Positions 1 to 10,748 are shown, numbered from the stretch's first letter. The stretch is DNA of 60,718 nt from M3007 sp044350415 (GCA_044350415.1 JBILHQ010000007.1:1-60718), one strand, 5' to 3'. Made by a program: numbers and translations. Notes: generated from the sequence alone by a model not told the origin.

Positions 1-2670
1 AATGGCACCTATTATGCCGTCTACCATATTCAAACTTACGGGCTTTGGACCGGTCAATCACCTGAATACATTTCCAGTCGTATCGACAGTATTATCTATG
101 AGAAAGTGCCTGGAAAAATTCAGGAAAGGAAAAAACTAACCGCGCCATTCCCCGGCCACGAAATAACCACCCGCACCCGTCGGGGAGATATCCAACGATA
201 TAAAATCTTTATCACCCCTTACGATATTTTCATGTTTATGGCTGGTGGCAACGGCAGCTATGTAGGTGGGCCTGAAGCGACTCAGTTTTTTAACAGTATC
301 AGGATCAATGAATCCAAATTAAAGCCAGTTCATCAATCAACCGTAGTGCAGCCGGCACATGGCGGTTTCAGTGTTACCTTCCCGATCCCGCCGGCTATTA
401 ATACGGCCGATAATGAAACCATAGAAAACCTTTATGTCGCCGCATACGATGATGGCCCCGACAGCGCGTTCTATTTTGTAACCCGTGTGGATTATCACGA
501 TTTGGATTTCATTGAGGAGGATACTTTTGAGATGAATATTATTTGTGAAAAAATAGCGGAGCAATTCACCAAAAGCCATCCCGAATACCACCTTATTTCC
601 AGTACGCCATTCCCCACCCAGGAATTTATGTTCCAGTCGGACAAGGATAAATCACATTATTTCGGTCGTATTGTTATCGACGGCCCATCTTACTACCTGA
701 TTGGAAGCAGAAATGTGACGGGTAAAAAACCGGAACAATTTTTAAACTCTTTCACTATTTTGCCAAACAAATGGCCGGAAGGGTTTGCCGAAAAAACAGA
801 TACCGTTGGCTTTTTCCAAGTGTTACTTCCCAAAAAAGAAGAGAAACCTCTGAGCCCATTGTTTATCGCCCTCAAAAAAATCGGGGAGGAAATCCAGGAA
901 AAAGCAAGGGCCCAGTACCAGGGAGAATATATGGAAGACCAGGGCTCTGTCAACAGCGCCTTTGAATCGGTTACTACAGGCGAAAAAGTATATTATTCTA
1001 ATACTAAATTCAATACCAATAACTATCCCGATTTTGATTCGCTGCAACGCAGTATTAAAATGATAACCACAGCCAACAATACAATGGCAATGCAATCATC
1101 GAATGTCACCAGATCGGGCGATACGTTGATTATTTTTGAATATGCAGCGCAGGATACCAACAGCAATCGGGGCGTTATTTCCAAGATATTTGTGGGTTGC
1201 AAGCGGCGATACAGTCTCACAGCGTTGGTTAATTTAGATGAACCACGCAGCGCTTTTGTAACCAATATTTTCAACACTTTTACGCCAACCGATACCAGCC
1301 TGCACAACCGGATCAGGTTCGGTGACCGCGATTTAAGTTTCCTGAAAAATATTTATGCCCCCGATACCCTTACCCGGAAAAAAGCAATCAGTGATCTGTT
1401 ATCCTTTGGCTCGTTTAATTTTAAACCAGGTGATTTTCAGGTGATTAAAGCCGCCATCGAACAGGAAGGCTTTCATAAACTCAGTTTCAATAACAAACGG
1501 GCACTGTTGAATGCCATGGGCCATACCCGTTCGCCGGAAACATTGAATTTCCTCCAATCATTTTATGTTCAGTATGCAGATTCAGTAAGGTACCAGGAAT
1601 TGGCCCTGAATAATATCGCGGCGCAACATACCAAAACAGCATTTGAGGCCGTGTTTGACCGGTGGTTGCAATCCGCAGCATATCTGGGGAATGGCTATTT
1701 CAGCATTTTATATGACCTCTCCGACACGCTCGAACTGGCACGGCACTTCGTTCCACAATTGATGGATCTTGCGAAAATTAATGCCTACAAAAGTGCTTCC
1801 TTACGGGTAATCAAAGATATCTATGAAAAGGGGTACACCAAACCCAAATCCTTCAAGTCTTTAAAACCTGCATTATGCAATGAAATGCAATACGCAATTT
1901 CAATGAACCGCTACAATGAAGAGTTGAAAAATGACAAACTGGAATATGGTAATTACGGTAGCCAAGGCTATTATCAAGGCGACCCCAATACCTACACATC
2001 AGATGATTCGGAAGTGGCCATGCAATTGCTGATGCCTTTTTATGAAGACGACTCGAAGGTGAAATCGCTCTTTGATGATATGCTGAAGTATGGCGACGAA
2101 AACATGAAATTGGGCGCTATACAATTGCTGTTGAAAGCCCATAAAACAGTTCCCAAAGAAATAATCCAAAAACTGGCGTCGAAAGATAAAACCCGATTCG
2201 AATTGTACAAAACATTAGCGGAAACCCAACAGTTGGACCGGTATAGTAATTGGTTTTCCGATACGCTTTCCTTAGTAAAATCGTATGTGGTTAAAAACAT
2301 TACAGAAGACGAATTAGATTCCGTGCGGTTTGTCAGCAAACATAAGTCGGTGATCAATAAGCAAGCGGCCACACTTTTCTTTTTTGAATACAAGCGCAAA
2401 AAAGTAAAGGAATGGACGCTGGCTTATGTCACTTTACCTGCTGATCTGGGTGTCGGGAAAAAAGGCGGCAATGCGAAATATCCGGCCACTTATCCATCTT
2501 ATGAGTATGGAGATCCCTATGGTCAAGGTAACCAATACGCCGTTCAGACAATTGGCTCCCTTGATACCGCAAAAGAAAAAAAGGAATTCATTGATAAAAA
2601 GGTCGGTGAAATTCGCTTTGATGGCCGGAGACGGTACAAACAGGACCGGAGAAATTATTACGAAGAGTGA
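1..2670 (+). CDS. Secreted-type protein of unknown function, 5'-truncated
   Basis: The reading frame is open from base 1, so the start lies outside the window; 889 residues are visible and the frame ends at TGA 2668-2670. I do not recognise the family. The first 400 residues hold two similar alpha/beta stretches, each ending in a 'FxNSFTxx' or 'IFNTFTPT' motif after a YYLIGS-like strand. This resembles repeated PsbP-like or lipid-binding folds, but the match is weak. Residues from about 440 to 760 are mostly amphipathic helices of HEAT/ARM-like character. The tail is rich in Tyr, Gly, Lys and Arg. The gene converges on the next gene with only 4 bases between the stop codons, leaving no room for a terminator. 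The coding call is secure because of length and codon regularity; the function is unknown. Confidence 0.85.
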   Translation, partial: NGTYYAVYHIQTYGLWTGQSPEYISSRIDSIIYEKVPGKIQERKKLTAPFPGHEITTRTRRGDIQRYKIFITPYDIFMFMAGGNGSYVGGPEATQFFNSIRINESKLKPVHQSTVVQPAHGGFSVTFPIPPAINTADNETIENLYVAAYDDGPDSAFYFVTRVDYHDLDFIEEDTFEMNIICEKIAEQFTKSHPEYHLISSTPFPTQEFMFQSDKDKSHYFGRIVIDGPSYYLIGSRNVTGKKPEQFLNSFTILPNKWPEGFAEKTDTVGFFQVLLPKKEEKPLSPLFIALKKIGEEIQEKARAQYQGEYMEDQGSVNSAFESVTTGEKVYYSNTKFNTNNYPDFDSLQRSIKMITTANNTMAMQSSNVTRSGDTLIIFEYAAQDTNSNRGVISKIFVGCKRRYSLTALVNLDEPRSAFVTNIFNTFTPTDTSLHNRIRFGDRDLSFLKNIYAPDTLTRKKAISDLLSFGSFNFKPGDFQVIKAAIEQEGFHKLSFNNKRALLNAMGHTRSPETLNFLQSFYVQYADSVRYQELALNNIAAQHTKTAFEAVFDRWLQSAAYLGNGYFSILYDLSDTLELARHFVPQLMDLAKINAYKSASLRVIKDIYEKGYTKPKSFKSLKPALCNEMQYAISMNRYNEELKNDKLEYGNYGSQGYYQGDPNTYTSDDSEVAMQLLMPFYEDDSKVKSLFDDMLKYGDENMKLGAIQLLLKAHKTVPKEIIQKLASKDKTRFELYKTLAETQQLDRYSNWFSDTLSLVKSYVVKNITEDELDSVRFVSKHKSVINKQAATLFFFEYKRKKVKEWTLAYVTLPADLGVGKKGGNAKYPATYPSYEYGDPYGQGNQYAVQTIGSLDTAKEKKEFIDKKVGEIRFDGRRRYKQDRRNYYEE

Positions 2671-2674
2671 GGAA

Positions 2675-5600
2675 CTATCTCACCACGGTAATATCACCTT
2701 TCACCACCTCCACAACACCGCCATTCTTTTCCACTTCCAGTACATAAAAGTACACCCCGGGTTGAACTGGCTTGTTTTTCCATCGGCCATTCCAACCTTG
2801 TGAAGGATCATTGGGAAGAAAATTATTGTTGTCAAAAATCAACGCTCCCCAGCGGTCATATAAGCGCAGGTAAGTAACCCGGGTCACTTCCCGGCCCGCA
2901 TATACCGTCATTACAGCGTTGTCGCCTCCCGACTCCGGCGTAATAATATTGGGAATAAAAACATGATCGTCCCGCATCACCGTAATCTGTATATCCTCGG
3001 TGACCACGCAGCCCTCGCTGTTGGTCACCGAGACTATATAATTGGTGGTGCGCACAGGTTTGGCCAATACACTGCTTGAGTCTGAAACAGACAGTGTGTT
3101 CGCCGGCGACCACATAAAAAGACTTGCACCAGGGGACGTTACTATTGCCGTTAACCAAATGGAATCGCCTAAAACGATGGTCTGGTCGGGCCCTAATTCA
3201 ACAAAAAACGACAATGAAGCGTCGACAATTTCTGTATCCTCTGCCGTACAGCCATTAATATCCGTGATTTGCAGGTGATAATCGCCCGATGGTAGTCCGT
3301 CAATAGTGAGTGGAAGACTGTTGATTGGGACACCAGTTTTATGATCAAATTCCATATTATAAGGCGATACTCCCCCCATTACTGTTTCAAGAATAATTTC
3401 CCCACCTTTTATATCGTTACAATCAGGAGGAACTGATTGTACCTGAAAACGAACAAGTTCTGGTTCCGTGACGGTCGTTGTACCAGTACCCGAACACCCT
3501 GTCTGGTCTGATACTGTATATTGATAATCCCCGCCAGATAAGCCAATCAATGAGCTATTGCCCCCCCCGGTACTCCATAAAAAAGTGTATGGCCCATTGC
3601 CTCCGGATGGCTGAAGATTAATCGACCCATCGGTAGCATAATGACAGGAAACACCATACCCGTTATAGTTGGAAGTCACTACCGTGGTAGTTACGGGCAC
3701 TACCGATACTTTTGCTGCCCCCTGAATAAATCCCGGGCAATCATTGCCCGAGAATACAACAGCACCGAGGGAATAAGTAGTGGTAAGACTCGGTTGCACC
3801 GTAAAAACAAAAGTTCCCTGCACATTAGAAAACAAGACCGCAGGACCATTACTGCTCAGGATTTCCACCGATGCAGCATTGGCATTGTCCAATTGCAGGG
3901 TCAAACTGGCCGTTTGACCAGGGCAAATCGTAGGTGAACCAGTCAGGGTCAATACCGGGCGTTCCTTAACCCGGATCACCACCTTTCCTGTGGCCATACC
4001 ACTGCAATTGGCATCGCTGATGGATACCATTTCAAAAACCTGTTCCGCCTGGATATTGGCACTGGAAATCACAAACCCCGGCAAGTTGGTGGTAATTTCG
4101 GGTAATAAAACGCCGTTCAACTGATAAGTGAACTTAAAAGGCGGACTACCGATTAATGACAAAGGGATTTGAAAATTTTGTCCCTTGCAAATCACCGTGT
4201 CTATTGGTTCCAGCACCACCGAAGGCGGCGCATGAAACTGAACGCCTATCCCCCCGCTTAAACTGGTACAAGGCTCGGTAAAACTGATCGTACCATCGGG
4301 CAATAAATCACCAGCTACTGCAAAGATGAAATAGATGGTTGCTATACTCATTCCAGGTAAAAACCCAAATACAGGCGTATTACTGGTCGCCAAAATACTT
4401 TGCGGAATCAAGGCCGGGTCGTCGCAAATAAAATACTGCAACCCGTCATTCTGGTCCAGTACTGCATCATTATTTAACACGGCTGCAACCATTCCACCCA
4501 CACAGGCATCTGGTTGAAGTGCCGTTAAGGTGCCCGCATCTGTGGCACAAGCACAGGTGCCGCTGCCGCTGGTTGTTGAAGAACAGCCAAAGGCACTACT
4601 CACAGTTATGGTATAAGGAGTGACAGCATTGTAACTGTCTGATACAAAAACAGTATCCGAAATAAAGACGCCTGTAATACCGGACACTGTATATGCCGCA
4701 TTGAACACTGTTCCATTGGAAATACCGAATTGGAGGGTATAGTGCAGGTTGTCAGCATCACATATTTGTTGTAAACCCACAATAACCGGCACAGGATTGA
4801 CCGTTACGGTAGCAGCGATAACTCCGGTGCCGGGGCAACCATTGGCGATCAGGTTTTTAACTTCGTAAACCGTGGTCACTGTTGGCGCTACATTGTAAAA
4901 ATTGAATGATCCATTAGCATTGGTGACTGCTTGATACAATACATTATTGGCAAATAAGCCAAATGAATAATTGCTGCTTCCTGCAAGTTGTATCAATAAA
5001 GGAGTGGTTTGACCTGCACAAATGGTACTGTTACCAGATACCGCAGCGGTGATATTGTTCCGCCAGATTACCGCAACTGCATTAGACAAACTCAGGCAGG
5101 GGTCAGAAAAAACAATGCCGCTACTGCCTTTTTTTCCCACTACTGCCATTGCGTAATAAACCGCACCAGCAATCACCGGCCCGGAAGGAAATGGAATATT
5201 GGGCGTGTTACTTTGGGATTTTATGTTCCATGTAGTGGGATTGGTGCTGGTTGCCAATATGTAAATCAAGGTATCGGAAGCCGTAAAAGCACTTCCCGTT
5301 ACTGGCTGCAAGTTCACTGGCAGCCCATAGCAAAGCCGCAGCGTATCACCTGCGAGAACGCCCGCTGTGGTGATACAAAAGCAATTAGAAACACCTGCCA
5401 CTGTATCTGCACCACAAAGCCATTTATCGGTGATCGTGGCTAAAAAAGGATCAGCCTCTGCAATAGGACCGGAGGTAAACAACCCCGTTTGTACATCGTA
5501 ATGCCCGGATAATCCTGCAATACTCACAGATGGCAAATCCCCGCTAATAACGGGAAAAACAACATTGTATGTTCCGGCAGCCTGATCGCACGTGAGTACA

Positions 5601-7387
5601 GGAGTGCCAGCCAATGGGCGCGTATAGACAACCACCCGGGCGGTATCGTCCAGTGAAGCGGAGCAGTTGGCGTCACTGATTCCAGTCAGAATAATATTGG
5701 AGGACACCAAAAATGGTCCTGTAAAGTGGAAAGGTGCCTGAACCCCTGTAGCTGTAATACTTTGTCCATCAAGAATATACGTCAAGTCATATATACCGGA
5801 ACCCATCAATTGTACGGGCAAAAGGACCGGAGCACCTGCACAAACTTCCACATCGCCCGGTAAACTGGCGGTGGGCAAGGGGCGCCAAATCACCGGGCGA
5901 CCGGGCGATACCGACAGACAAATATCATTCAGCGCAACCTGACCATTTCCTGCGTCGTTACCGGCGATAGCGGAGACATAATAGGTAACGCCGGTTTGAA
6001 GAGCACCTGAAAATGCAAAATCAGGTGTGGAGCTCCAGGCAAGAATAGTGCCTGTGGGCAAAGAAGGCTGGGTGTGTAAAATAAATCGCAGGACATCGTT
6101 ACCGTCTAATACCTGATCGGAATTAGGGGTAGTCGTGGCCGGTTCACCGACACATAATTCCAGCGGAGTAGTATTTACTGTACCCGCTTTTGTCATGCAA
6201 TTGCACGTGTTGGGGCCTGTAACCATCACATTGCCGCAGTTATTGGCATCCCGAAACGAAAAATTGTAATTACTCGCGATCGGGATGGGTTGACTGACAA
6301 ATTGATTGCCCAAAAACGTCCCGCTGCCGCTAAGCAAAGTATAAGGTGCAGTCCCCCCTGTAATATCGAATGAGGCAGTATAAGTACCTGCCAGCAAATT
6401 GCAATTGAGTACAAGATTGGTGTACGCAGGTGGATAATTGATAAAAATCACCTGGGAATCAGTCTCCAGTTGCACACAACCCGGGGATTCAATCGAGATC
6501 AATTTGTAGACAGTGGTTTGGGTAATATTGGCCGGAATGGGAATTGGACTGTCCTGCACGGTTACCGGCGGTTGTACCTGCCCATTGATGGCGTAAGTAA
6601 GCGTAAACGGAGCAGTTCCCGTCAAATTGACCAGTAAGGTGGTGCTTAAGCTATTGCAAAAAGTAAGGTCACCCGATAAAGTCGCATTGGAGGAAACATA
6701 AATAAAGAACTCGGCTATACCGCTCACGATCCCCGGGCATCCTTGTGCCGAAAGGCTCACCAACTGGTACTTGGAGTACATTACCGGATTCACAAATATT
6801 TTAAAAACAGGCAATGACGTTGTGATCGGTGCCTGTGCCATTCCATTGATGGCATAGATAAAAGTAAAAGGGCCTGTTCCGGTGAAGGAAATAGTAACGG
6901 AATCGCCTGTCCCGTTAAAACACAAATCACCGCCCCCCGTCAGTACGCCGGAAGCCTGTATTCCTGTCACCGACACCGTCCCTGACGCCACAACGGGAAC
7001 ACTGTTGGCAGTCGCATTAATCATTCCAATAATATTTATACCCGCAGGAATGGGTAACGAGAAGGTAACCGGTTCGGTATTGGCAATTACAGGAGCTTGT
7101 GCCACGCCATTGACCATCGGCGTGAAAGAAAATGGCGCGGTGCCCGATGTAAAATCAACTGAAAAGGTAGTCGTTTGACCTGCGCAAATGGCATTGGCCC
7201 CGGAGAGCGAAAGGAATGCGGTGTCATTAGCGAATGGCTGCATTGCCAGTGCCGAAGCCCCACAAACAGGCAATAACATCAGGAATGTAAAAGGCCACTT
7301 ACCTTTTATCCGCTGCACCCATGGCAAGCAAAAAGAGATAAAAAAAGAGGGGGTAACCGGGGCGGTATTGCCAACAATCGTCTGCAT
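2675..7387 (-). CDS. Large T9SS type B surface protein with Ig-like and SprB-like repeats
   Basis: About 1570 residues. The first in-frame start is at 7444, but the ATG at 7387 (MQTIVGN) is preferred because a hydrophobic export segment (KGKWPFTFLMLLPV) and an ASALA-type cleavage site follow it. The body is a chain of beta-sandwich modules of two kinds. One kind carries 'CAGQT..' starts and 'TYQLNG' strands. The other is a cysteine-flanked module starting CxCxTxAG (for example CFCITTAG and CACATDAG) followed by 'D..L.YIL' and 'P.TPVFGF'. Near residue 1300 two SprB-type repeats appear ('DGSINLQPSGGNGPYTFLWS'). The C-terminal ~90 residues (VFIPNIITPES ... YDRWGALIF ... PGVYFYVLEV) form the CHU_C domain that directs T9SS export and surface anchoring. 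A role in adhesion or glycan contact is inferred from architecture only. Confidence 0.9.
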   Translation of the reverse strand: MQTIVGNTAPVTPSFFISFCLPWVQRIKGKWPFTFLMLLPVCGASALAMQPFANDTAFLSLSGANAICAGQTTTFSVDFTSGTAPFSFTPMVNGVAQAPVIANTEPVTFSLPIPAGINIIGMINATANSVPVVASGTVSVTGIQASGVLTGGGDLCFNGTGDSVTISFTGTGPFTFIYAINGMAQAPITTSLPVFKIFVNPVMYSKYQLVSLSAQGCPGIVSGIAEFFIYVSSNATLSGDLTFCNSLSTTLLVNLTGTAPFTLTYAINGQVQPPVTVQDSPIPIPANITQTTVYKLISIESPGCVQLETDSQVIFINYPPAYTNLVLNCNLLAGTYTASFDITGGTAPYTLLSGSGTFLGNQFVSQPIPIASNYNFSFRDANNCGNVMVTGPNTCNCMTKAGTVNTTPLELCVGEPATTTPNSDQVLDGNDVLRFILHTQPSLPTGTILAWSSTPDFAFSGALQTGVTYYVSAIAGNDAGNGQVALNDICLSVSPGRPVIWRPLPTASLPGDVEVCAGAPVLLPVQLMGSGIYDLTYILDGQSITATGVQAPFHFTGPFLVSSNIILTGISDANCSASLDDTARVVVYTRPLAGTPVLTCDQAAGTYNVVFPVISGDLPSVSIAGLSGHYDVQTGLFTSGPIAEADPFLATITDKWLCGADTVAGVSNCFCITTAGVLAGDTLRLCYGLPVNLQPVTGSAFTASDTLIYILATSTNPTTWNIKSQSNTPNIPFPSGPVIAGAVYYAMAVVGKKGSSGIVFSDPCLSLSNAVAVIWRNNITAAVSGNSTICAGQTTPLLIQLAGSSNYSFGLFANNVLYQAVTNANGSFNFYNVAPTVTTVYEVKNLIANGCPGTGVIAATVTVNPVPVIVGLQQICDADNLHYTLQFGISNGTVFNAAYTVSGITGVFISDTVFVSDSYNAVTPYTITVSSAFGCSSTTSGSGTCACATDAGTLTALQPDACVGGMVAAVLNNDAVLDQNDGLQYFICDDPALIPQSILATSNTPVFGFLPGMSIATIYFIFAVAGDLLPDGTISFTEPCTSLSGGIGVQFHAPPSVVLEPIDTVICKGQNFQIPLSLIGSPPFKFTYQLNGVLLPEITTNLPGFVISSANIQAEQVFEMVSISDANCSGMATGKVVIRVKERPVLTLTGSPTICPGQTASLTLQLDNANAASVEILSSNGPAVLFSNVQGTFVFTVQPSLTTTYSLGAVVFSGNDCPGFIQGAAKVSVVPVTTTVVTSNYNGYGVSCHYATDGSINLQPSGGNGPYTFLWSTGGGNSSLIGLSGGDYQYTVSDQTGCSGTGTTTVTEPELVRFQVQSVPPDCNDIKGGEIILETVMGGVSPYNMEFDHKTGVPINSLPLTIDGLPSGDYHLQITDINGCTAEDTEIVDASLSFFVELGPDQTIVLGDSIWLTAIVTSPGASLFMWSPANTLSVSDSSSVLAKPVRTTNYIVSVTNSEGCVVTEDIQITVMRDDHVFIPNIITPESGGDNAVMTVYAGREVTRVTYLRLYDRWGALIFDNNNFLPNDPSQGWNGRWKNKPVQPGVYFYVLEVEKNGGVVEVVKGDITVVR

Positions 7388-7582
7388 GGGAAAAAGTGAA
7401 AAAGGATTATAAATGAAGAGTAAAGGTACAGCTAATCGAACCATAACCCAGTTTCGTTTTTTTCAAAAAGTTGATATTGAAGTATTATTATCCATTCAAT
7501 TGTAGGTTTATGTCATCAAATTTATTGAGATTTGCAGGAAAATCCAAACGCGCCTCCACCCATTCAACTAGTTTCTTTTCAA

Positions 7583-8500
7583 ATGGCCATTTTTAACTGG
7601 AATACTATCATCCCTAATATACCCGATACCTGGCGGCAAACAGAAGGTAAAGGTATCAGAATTGCTTTTCTCGATTCTGGCGCTAACTTAGATACGCCCA
7701 CTTTGAAGCACCTGAAACTCCCGGGACACCAGTTCAATGTGGCGTTGCCCGACTTTGATATCCCAAAATCGATCAGTACTGGCGGAAACGACGATGTGAC
7801 AGACCAGCAGAGTTTTGGGATATTTCACGGCACCTCCTGCCTGAGTGTACTGGCTGGAATGCCCGAGAGTGCCACTACGGGCATCAAAGGAGTGGCCCCG
7901 CAGGCAGAAATCTTTGTTTTCCGGATTATGGAAAGCGATATCACCTTTAATAAAGGGCACATTCTTGATGCTATTGAAATTGCCCTGAGTAAAAATGTAG
8001 ATATTATTGTGTGCAGCGTTTTGCCCTCTTTTGAAGGGTCCTATACCGATGGCCGGCGCGACGATTTGTATGCAAAAATAAAAGAAAAAAATATCGCACT
8101 TGTTACCACCGTTACCAATACCACCCGACTCAATGTCCTGACCAATATGCTTTTCCCTTCCAATCACCCTTTGAGTATCGTGGGTGGGGTCGCACAAGTT
8201 CCCATCCTTGCGCCCAAACCTGATGTCAATATGCTTTTTCACGATATCAGTTTTCTCACGTCTCCAGTTACGGTGGGCGGTTTGAAAGATAAAGATGCTA
8301 AGCCTTACCAAATGATGCCTTGCTCCAGTAGCCAGGCGACCGCTGCATTGGCGGGGATAATTGCACTGGCAATGAGCCAGATGCAACAACGCCCGGAGAG
8401 AAGTGATTTGATAGCAGCCCTGAAAACGGCCTTCCATTCCACTTACGATCCAACTGCAATGATGACACAAAAAACACCCGGCTACTTTTCAAAAGCCTAA
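7583..8500 (+). CDS. Subtilisin-type (S8) serine protease, small
   Basis: 305 residues from ATG 7583; a TTG at 7532 would add 17 proline-rich residues that do not look structured, so the ATG is preferred, with moderate certainty. Numbered from the TTG, the catalytic Asp is D48 in IAFLDSGAN, the His is H99 in FHGTSCLSVLAG, and the nucleophile is S267 in CSSSQATAALAG. The usual GTSxAxP motif is changed to SSSQATA, so the proline is missing. Asn196 in VTTVTN fits the oxyanion position. There is no signal peptide, no propeptide and no T9SS domain, so the protein may be cytosolic, as in PatA-like or defence-associated subtilases. It lies 20 bases upstream of the next gene on the same strand, which suggests an operon of two. 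The substrate is unknown. Confidence 0.85.
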   Translation: MAIFNWNTIIPNIPDTWRQTEGKGIRIAFLDSGANLDTPTLKHLKLPGHQFNVALPDFDIPKSISTGGNDDVTDQQSFGIFHGTSCLSVLAGMPESATTGIKGVAPQAEIFVFRIMESDITFNKGHILDAIEIALSKNVDIIVCSVLPSFEGSYTDGRRDDLYAKIKEKNIALVTTVTNTTRLNVLTNMLFPSNHPLSIVGGVAQVPILAPKPDVNMLFHDISFLTSPVTVGGLKDKDAKPYQMMPCSSSQATAALAGIIALAMSQMQQRPERSDLIAALKTAFHSTYDPTAMMTQKTPGYFSKA

Positions 8501-8520
8501 ACCATTTTACCAATAACACC

Positions 8521-10500
8521 ATGACGAACAAATATCTAATATTGCTGCTTGTTCTTTCGCTTTTCGGCGGCTTTTTGCAGGCACAATCGCAGGAAGGGCT
8601 GCTGGAAAAAGCACATGTGATCGCACAATTTATGGGTGTGAAAGAAAAACACCTGTTTTTGAAAACGGATGAGGTTTCTACCAGTACCTACATACCACTG
8701 TTGAAAGCCGCTATAGGAAGCGATTCCACGGCAACGCTGGCAGATCTGTTGGATAGTTTAGGAGACAATCCATTTATCGGCCGCGGACAAAGCGCTGCAA
8801 AAGTCTGGATCCTCGCTGATCCGCAGACCAGCTTAGGCGCGTTTACCACCAGGCTTGGCGCACAACATAAAAGTGCCCCTAATTTCAGTGTGACTACCGT
8901 AGCCGATGGCATTGCCAAATTCTTAGTCACCCGGGTGAAGGAAGAACTGAGTATTGCTTTTTTTAAACAATTTCAGGAAGATTTGAAGCAAGATACCTTC
9001 TTGAGTACGGTATTTCCGGCCACTACCTCCACCCTTGCGTTAGTCGGTTCCGATGTTTATCAGTTCAATCTTTACCTGGCATCGCTGCGGGAGAGTTTTG
9101 ATAAGGATGTAAAAACCCTACCAGTCAATTTCAGGGCATATATCATGGATACGAACCTCATCAAATCTCCTAAATGCCAGATCCTGCTCGAAGACGCCCT
9201 GCTCTTGTCGCAAGACCTGATCGATGGCAAAGCGCCGGATGAGGTGATCAACTATTTTGCCACGCAGGCTTCCATTCAGCAACCCGCCCGGATTGAATTA
9301 CTGCCCAAGCCAGAGCAGGGGCAAATGGTTGATTTGGCAGCCGGCCTGAAAGTGCTCAACCTCTTGTCGCAATCACTCTATACTTCAGAATCTGGAAAAA
9401 ATGGCTGGCTCGACCCTGCAACAGTATCCCAATACCTTGGCGAACCCAATACCAGAATTGTTTATCTGGCACTGCTGTGGCAACACAGCAACAATATCAC
9501 TTTCAGTGATACCACTACGGTACAAAGTTATCTGACGAAGATGGCGATAATAGAAAAAAAAGGGACCCAATTGGTTTCCCTGCTGAAGACTTTTTCGCAA
9601 AACTGCAACGACGCAGAAAAAGCAATCGCTGATTACCAGAAAGACGGGGCAAGCATGAATTATGAACCTTATTACCGGTTTATTGAGGCCGTTCTAACGC
9701 TTTTGGAGACAGGCGTACAATTCAAAACAACGATCGCCGAAATAGCTGGCGACTCCACCGACCAAAGGTTTCTGAGTGGCATTCGCCACCTCAATGAGCT
9801 CAACTTCGACGTTCGCCAAAAAAATTACGCTGCTGCTGTCAATGATCTGGTGTATGTATTGCAATCCCTGTTGCCCGAAATGAGCAGCGCCCGGCGCGAA
9901 AAAGTCTTCAAATACGGCCATTTTATTGCTGCCGTAGCCTCCGCCGAAAATTCCGACCAGGTAGCGGCGGCCATCGATGCCGTAGCCATTCCACCCGGCA
10001 GTTCGAAGGTAAAAAAGCAGAGTTACTTTTCATCAGCTATTCAGGCTTATACAGGCGTGGCAGCAGGCGGGGAAAATTTGTCGGGAGTAGGTGAAAGTAC
10101 TTTTGCAGCGCTCTCTGCACCGGTTGGTATTAGTTGTAGTTGGAAATTCAGGGATTTAACCCCTACTAAAAAAGGCAAAAAAAGAACACCCGGCAGTTTC
10201 AGTTTATTTGCTCCCGTGATCGATGTGGGTGCGCTGGTCTCCTATCGTTTTAACGACCCAAACAGCAATGACCTGCCCGAATTAAAATGGAGCAACCTGC
10301 TTTCCCCAGGCCTGTATGCTGTATTTGGATTTCGGAACAACCTGCCCATTTCCCTCGGATTAGGGGCACAACGCGGTCCTAATCTGCGCAAAGTGACGTC
10401 CGGCACCATTGACCAAACCGCCAGCGCCTGGCGTTACGGAGTGTTTATGTCGGTGGATATTCCGGTGTTTAATTTGGTGGTGCAGCCCAGGAAAAAGTAG
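8521..10500 (+). CDS. Exported protein with helical body and beta-barrel-like C-terminus
   Basis: 659 residues with a clear signal peptide (KYLILLLVLSLFGGFLQAQ) and cleavage after AQ. Residues 25-490 are predicted by eye to be mainly helical, with repeated amphipathic stretches. The last 170 residues alternate in the way of outer-membrane strands: FSLFAPVIDVGALVSYRF, LLSPGLYAVFGF, LPISLGLGAQRGP and YGVFMSVDIPVFNLVV. I do not recognise a named family. The gene follows the subtilase by 20 bases and is probably co-transcribed, so the protease may process or regulate it. That link is inference from spacing. The stop is TAG. Confidence 0.85.
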   Translation: MTNKYLILLLVLSLFGGFLQAQSQEGLLEKAHVIAQFMGVKEKHLFLKTDEVSTSTYIPLLKAAIGSDSTATLADLLDSLGDNPFIGRGQSAAKVWILADPQTSLGAFTTRLGAQHKSAPNFSVTTVADGIAKFLVTRVKEELSIAFFKQFQEDLKQDTFLSTVFPATTSTLALVGSDVYQFNLYLASLRESFDKDVKTLPVNFRAYIMDTNLIKSPKCQILLEDALLLSQDLIDGKAPDEVINYFATQASIQQPARIELLPKPEQGQMVDLAAGLKVLNLLSQSLYTSESGKNGWLDPATVSQYLGEPNTRIVYLALLWQHSNNITFSDTTTVQSYLTKMAIIEKKGTQLVSLLKTFSQNCNDAEKAIADYQKDGASMNYEPYYRFIEAVLTLLETGVQFKTTIAEIAGDSTDQRFLSGIRHLNELNFDVRQKNYAAAVNDLVYVLQSLLPEMSSARREKVFKYGHFIAAVASAENSDQVAAAIDAVAIPPGSSKVKKQSYFSSAIQAYTGVAAGGENLSGVGESTFAALSAPVGISCSWKFRDLTPTKKGKKRTPGSFSLFAPVIDVGALVSYRFNDPNSNDLPELKWSNLLSPGLYAVFGFRNNLPISLGLGAQRGPNLRKVTSGTIDQTASAWRYGVFMSVDIPVFNLVVQPRKK

Positions 10501-10620
10501 TTTTTTCGCATGGGGAACTGTGGAGAAAAAGGCAATGTCCTCCTGAATGAAGTGAAGGAGTGGATTTTGGCGACCGCTCCGCGTGAGGGAGGGTGAAATA
10601 ATAAGTTTCTCGCGATAAAT

Positions 10621-10748
10621 TTCGCGCAGATTTTACACGGATTTTTTTGCGCAGATTTTACACGGATTTTTCCCGTAGATTACACAGAAAAAATATAGCG
10701 ACAATCAACCCAACCACAAGAGAAAATCTGTGTAAAATCTGCGCGAAA
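10621..10748. repeat. Intergenic inverted/direct repeat cluster
   Basis: The 309-base gap 10501-10809 holds no gene. A unit reading GCGCAGATTTTACACGGATT occurs at 10621-10646 (with TTC in front) and again directly at 10649-10671. A reverse-complement copy lies at 10723-10748, with a single mismatch over about 25 bases. The outer copies could pair into a long hairpin in the transcript. This looks like a dispersed intergenic element between two genes that converge on the gap. Confidence 0.7.
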
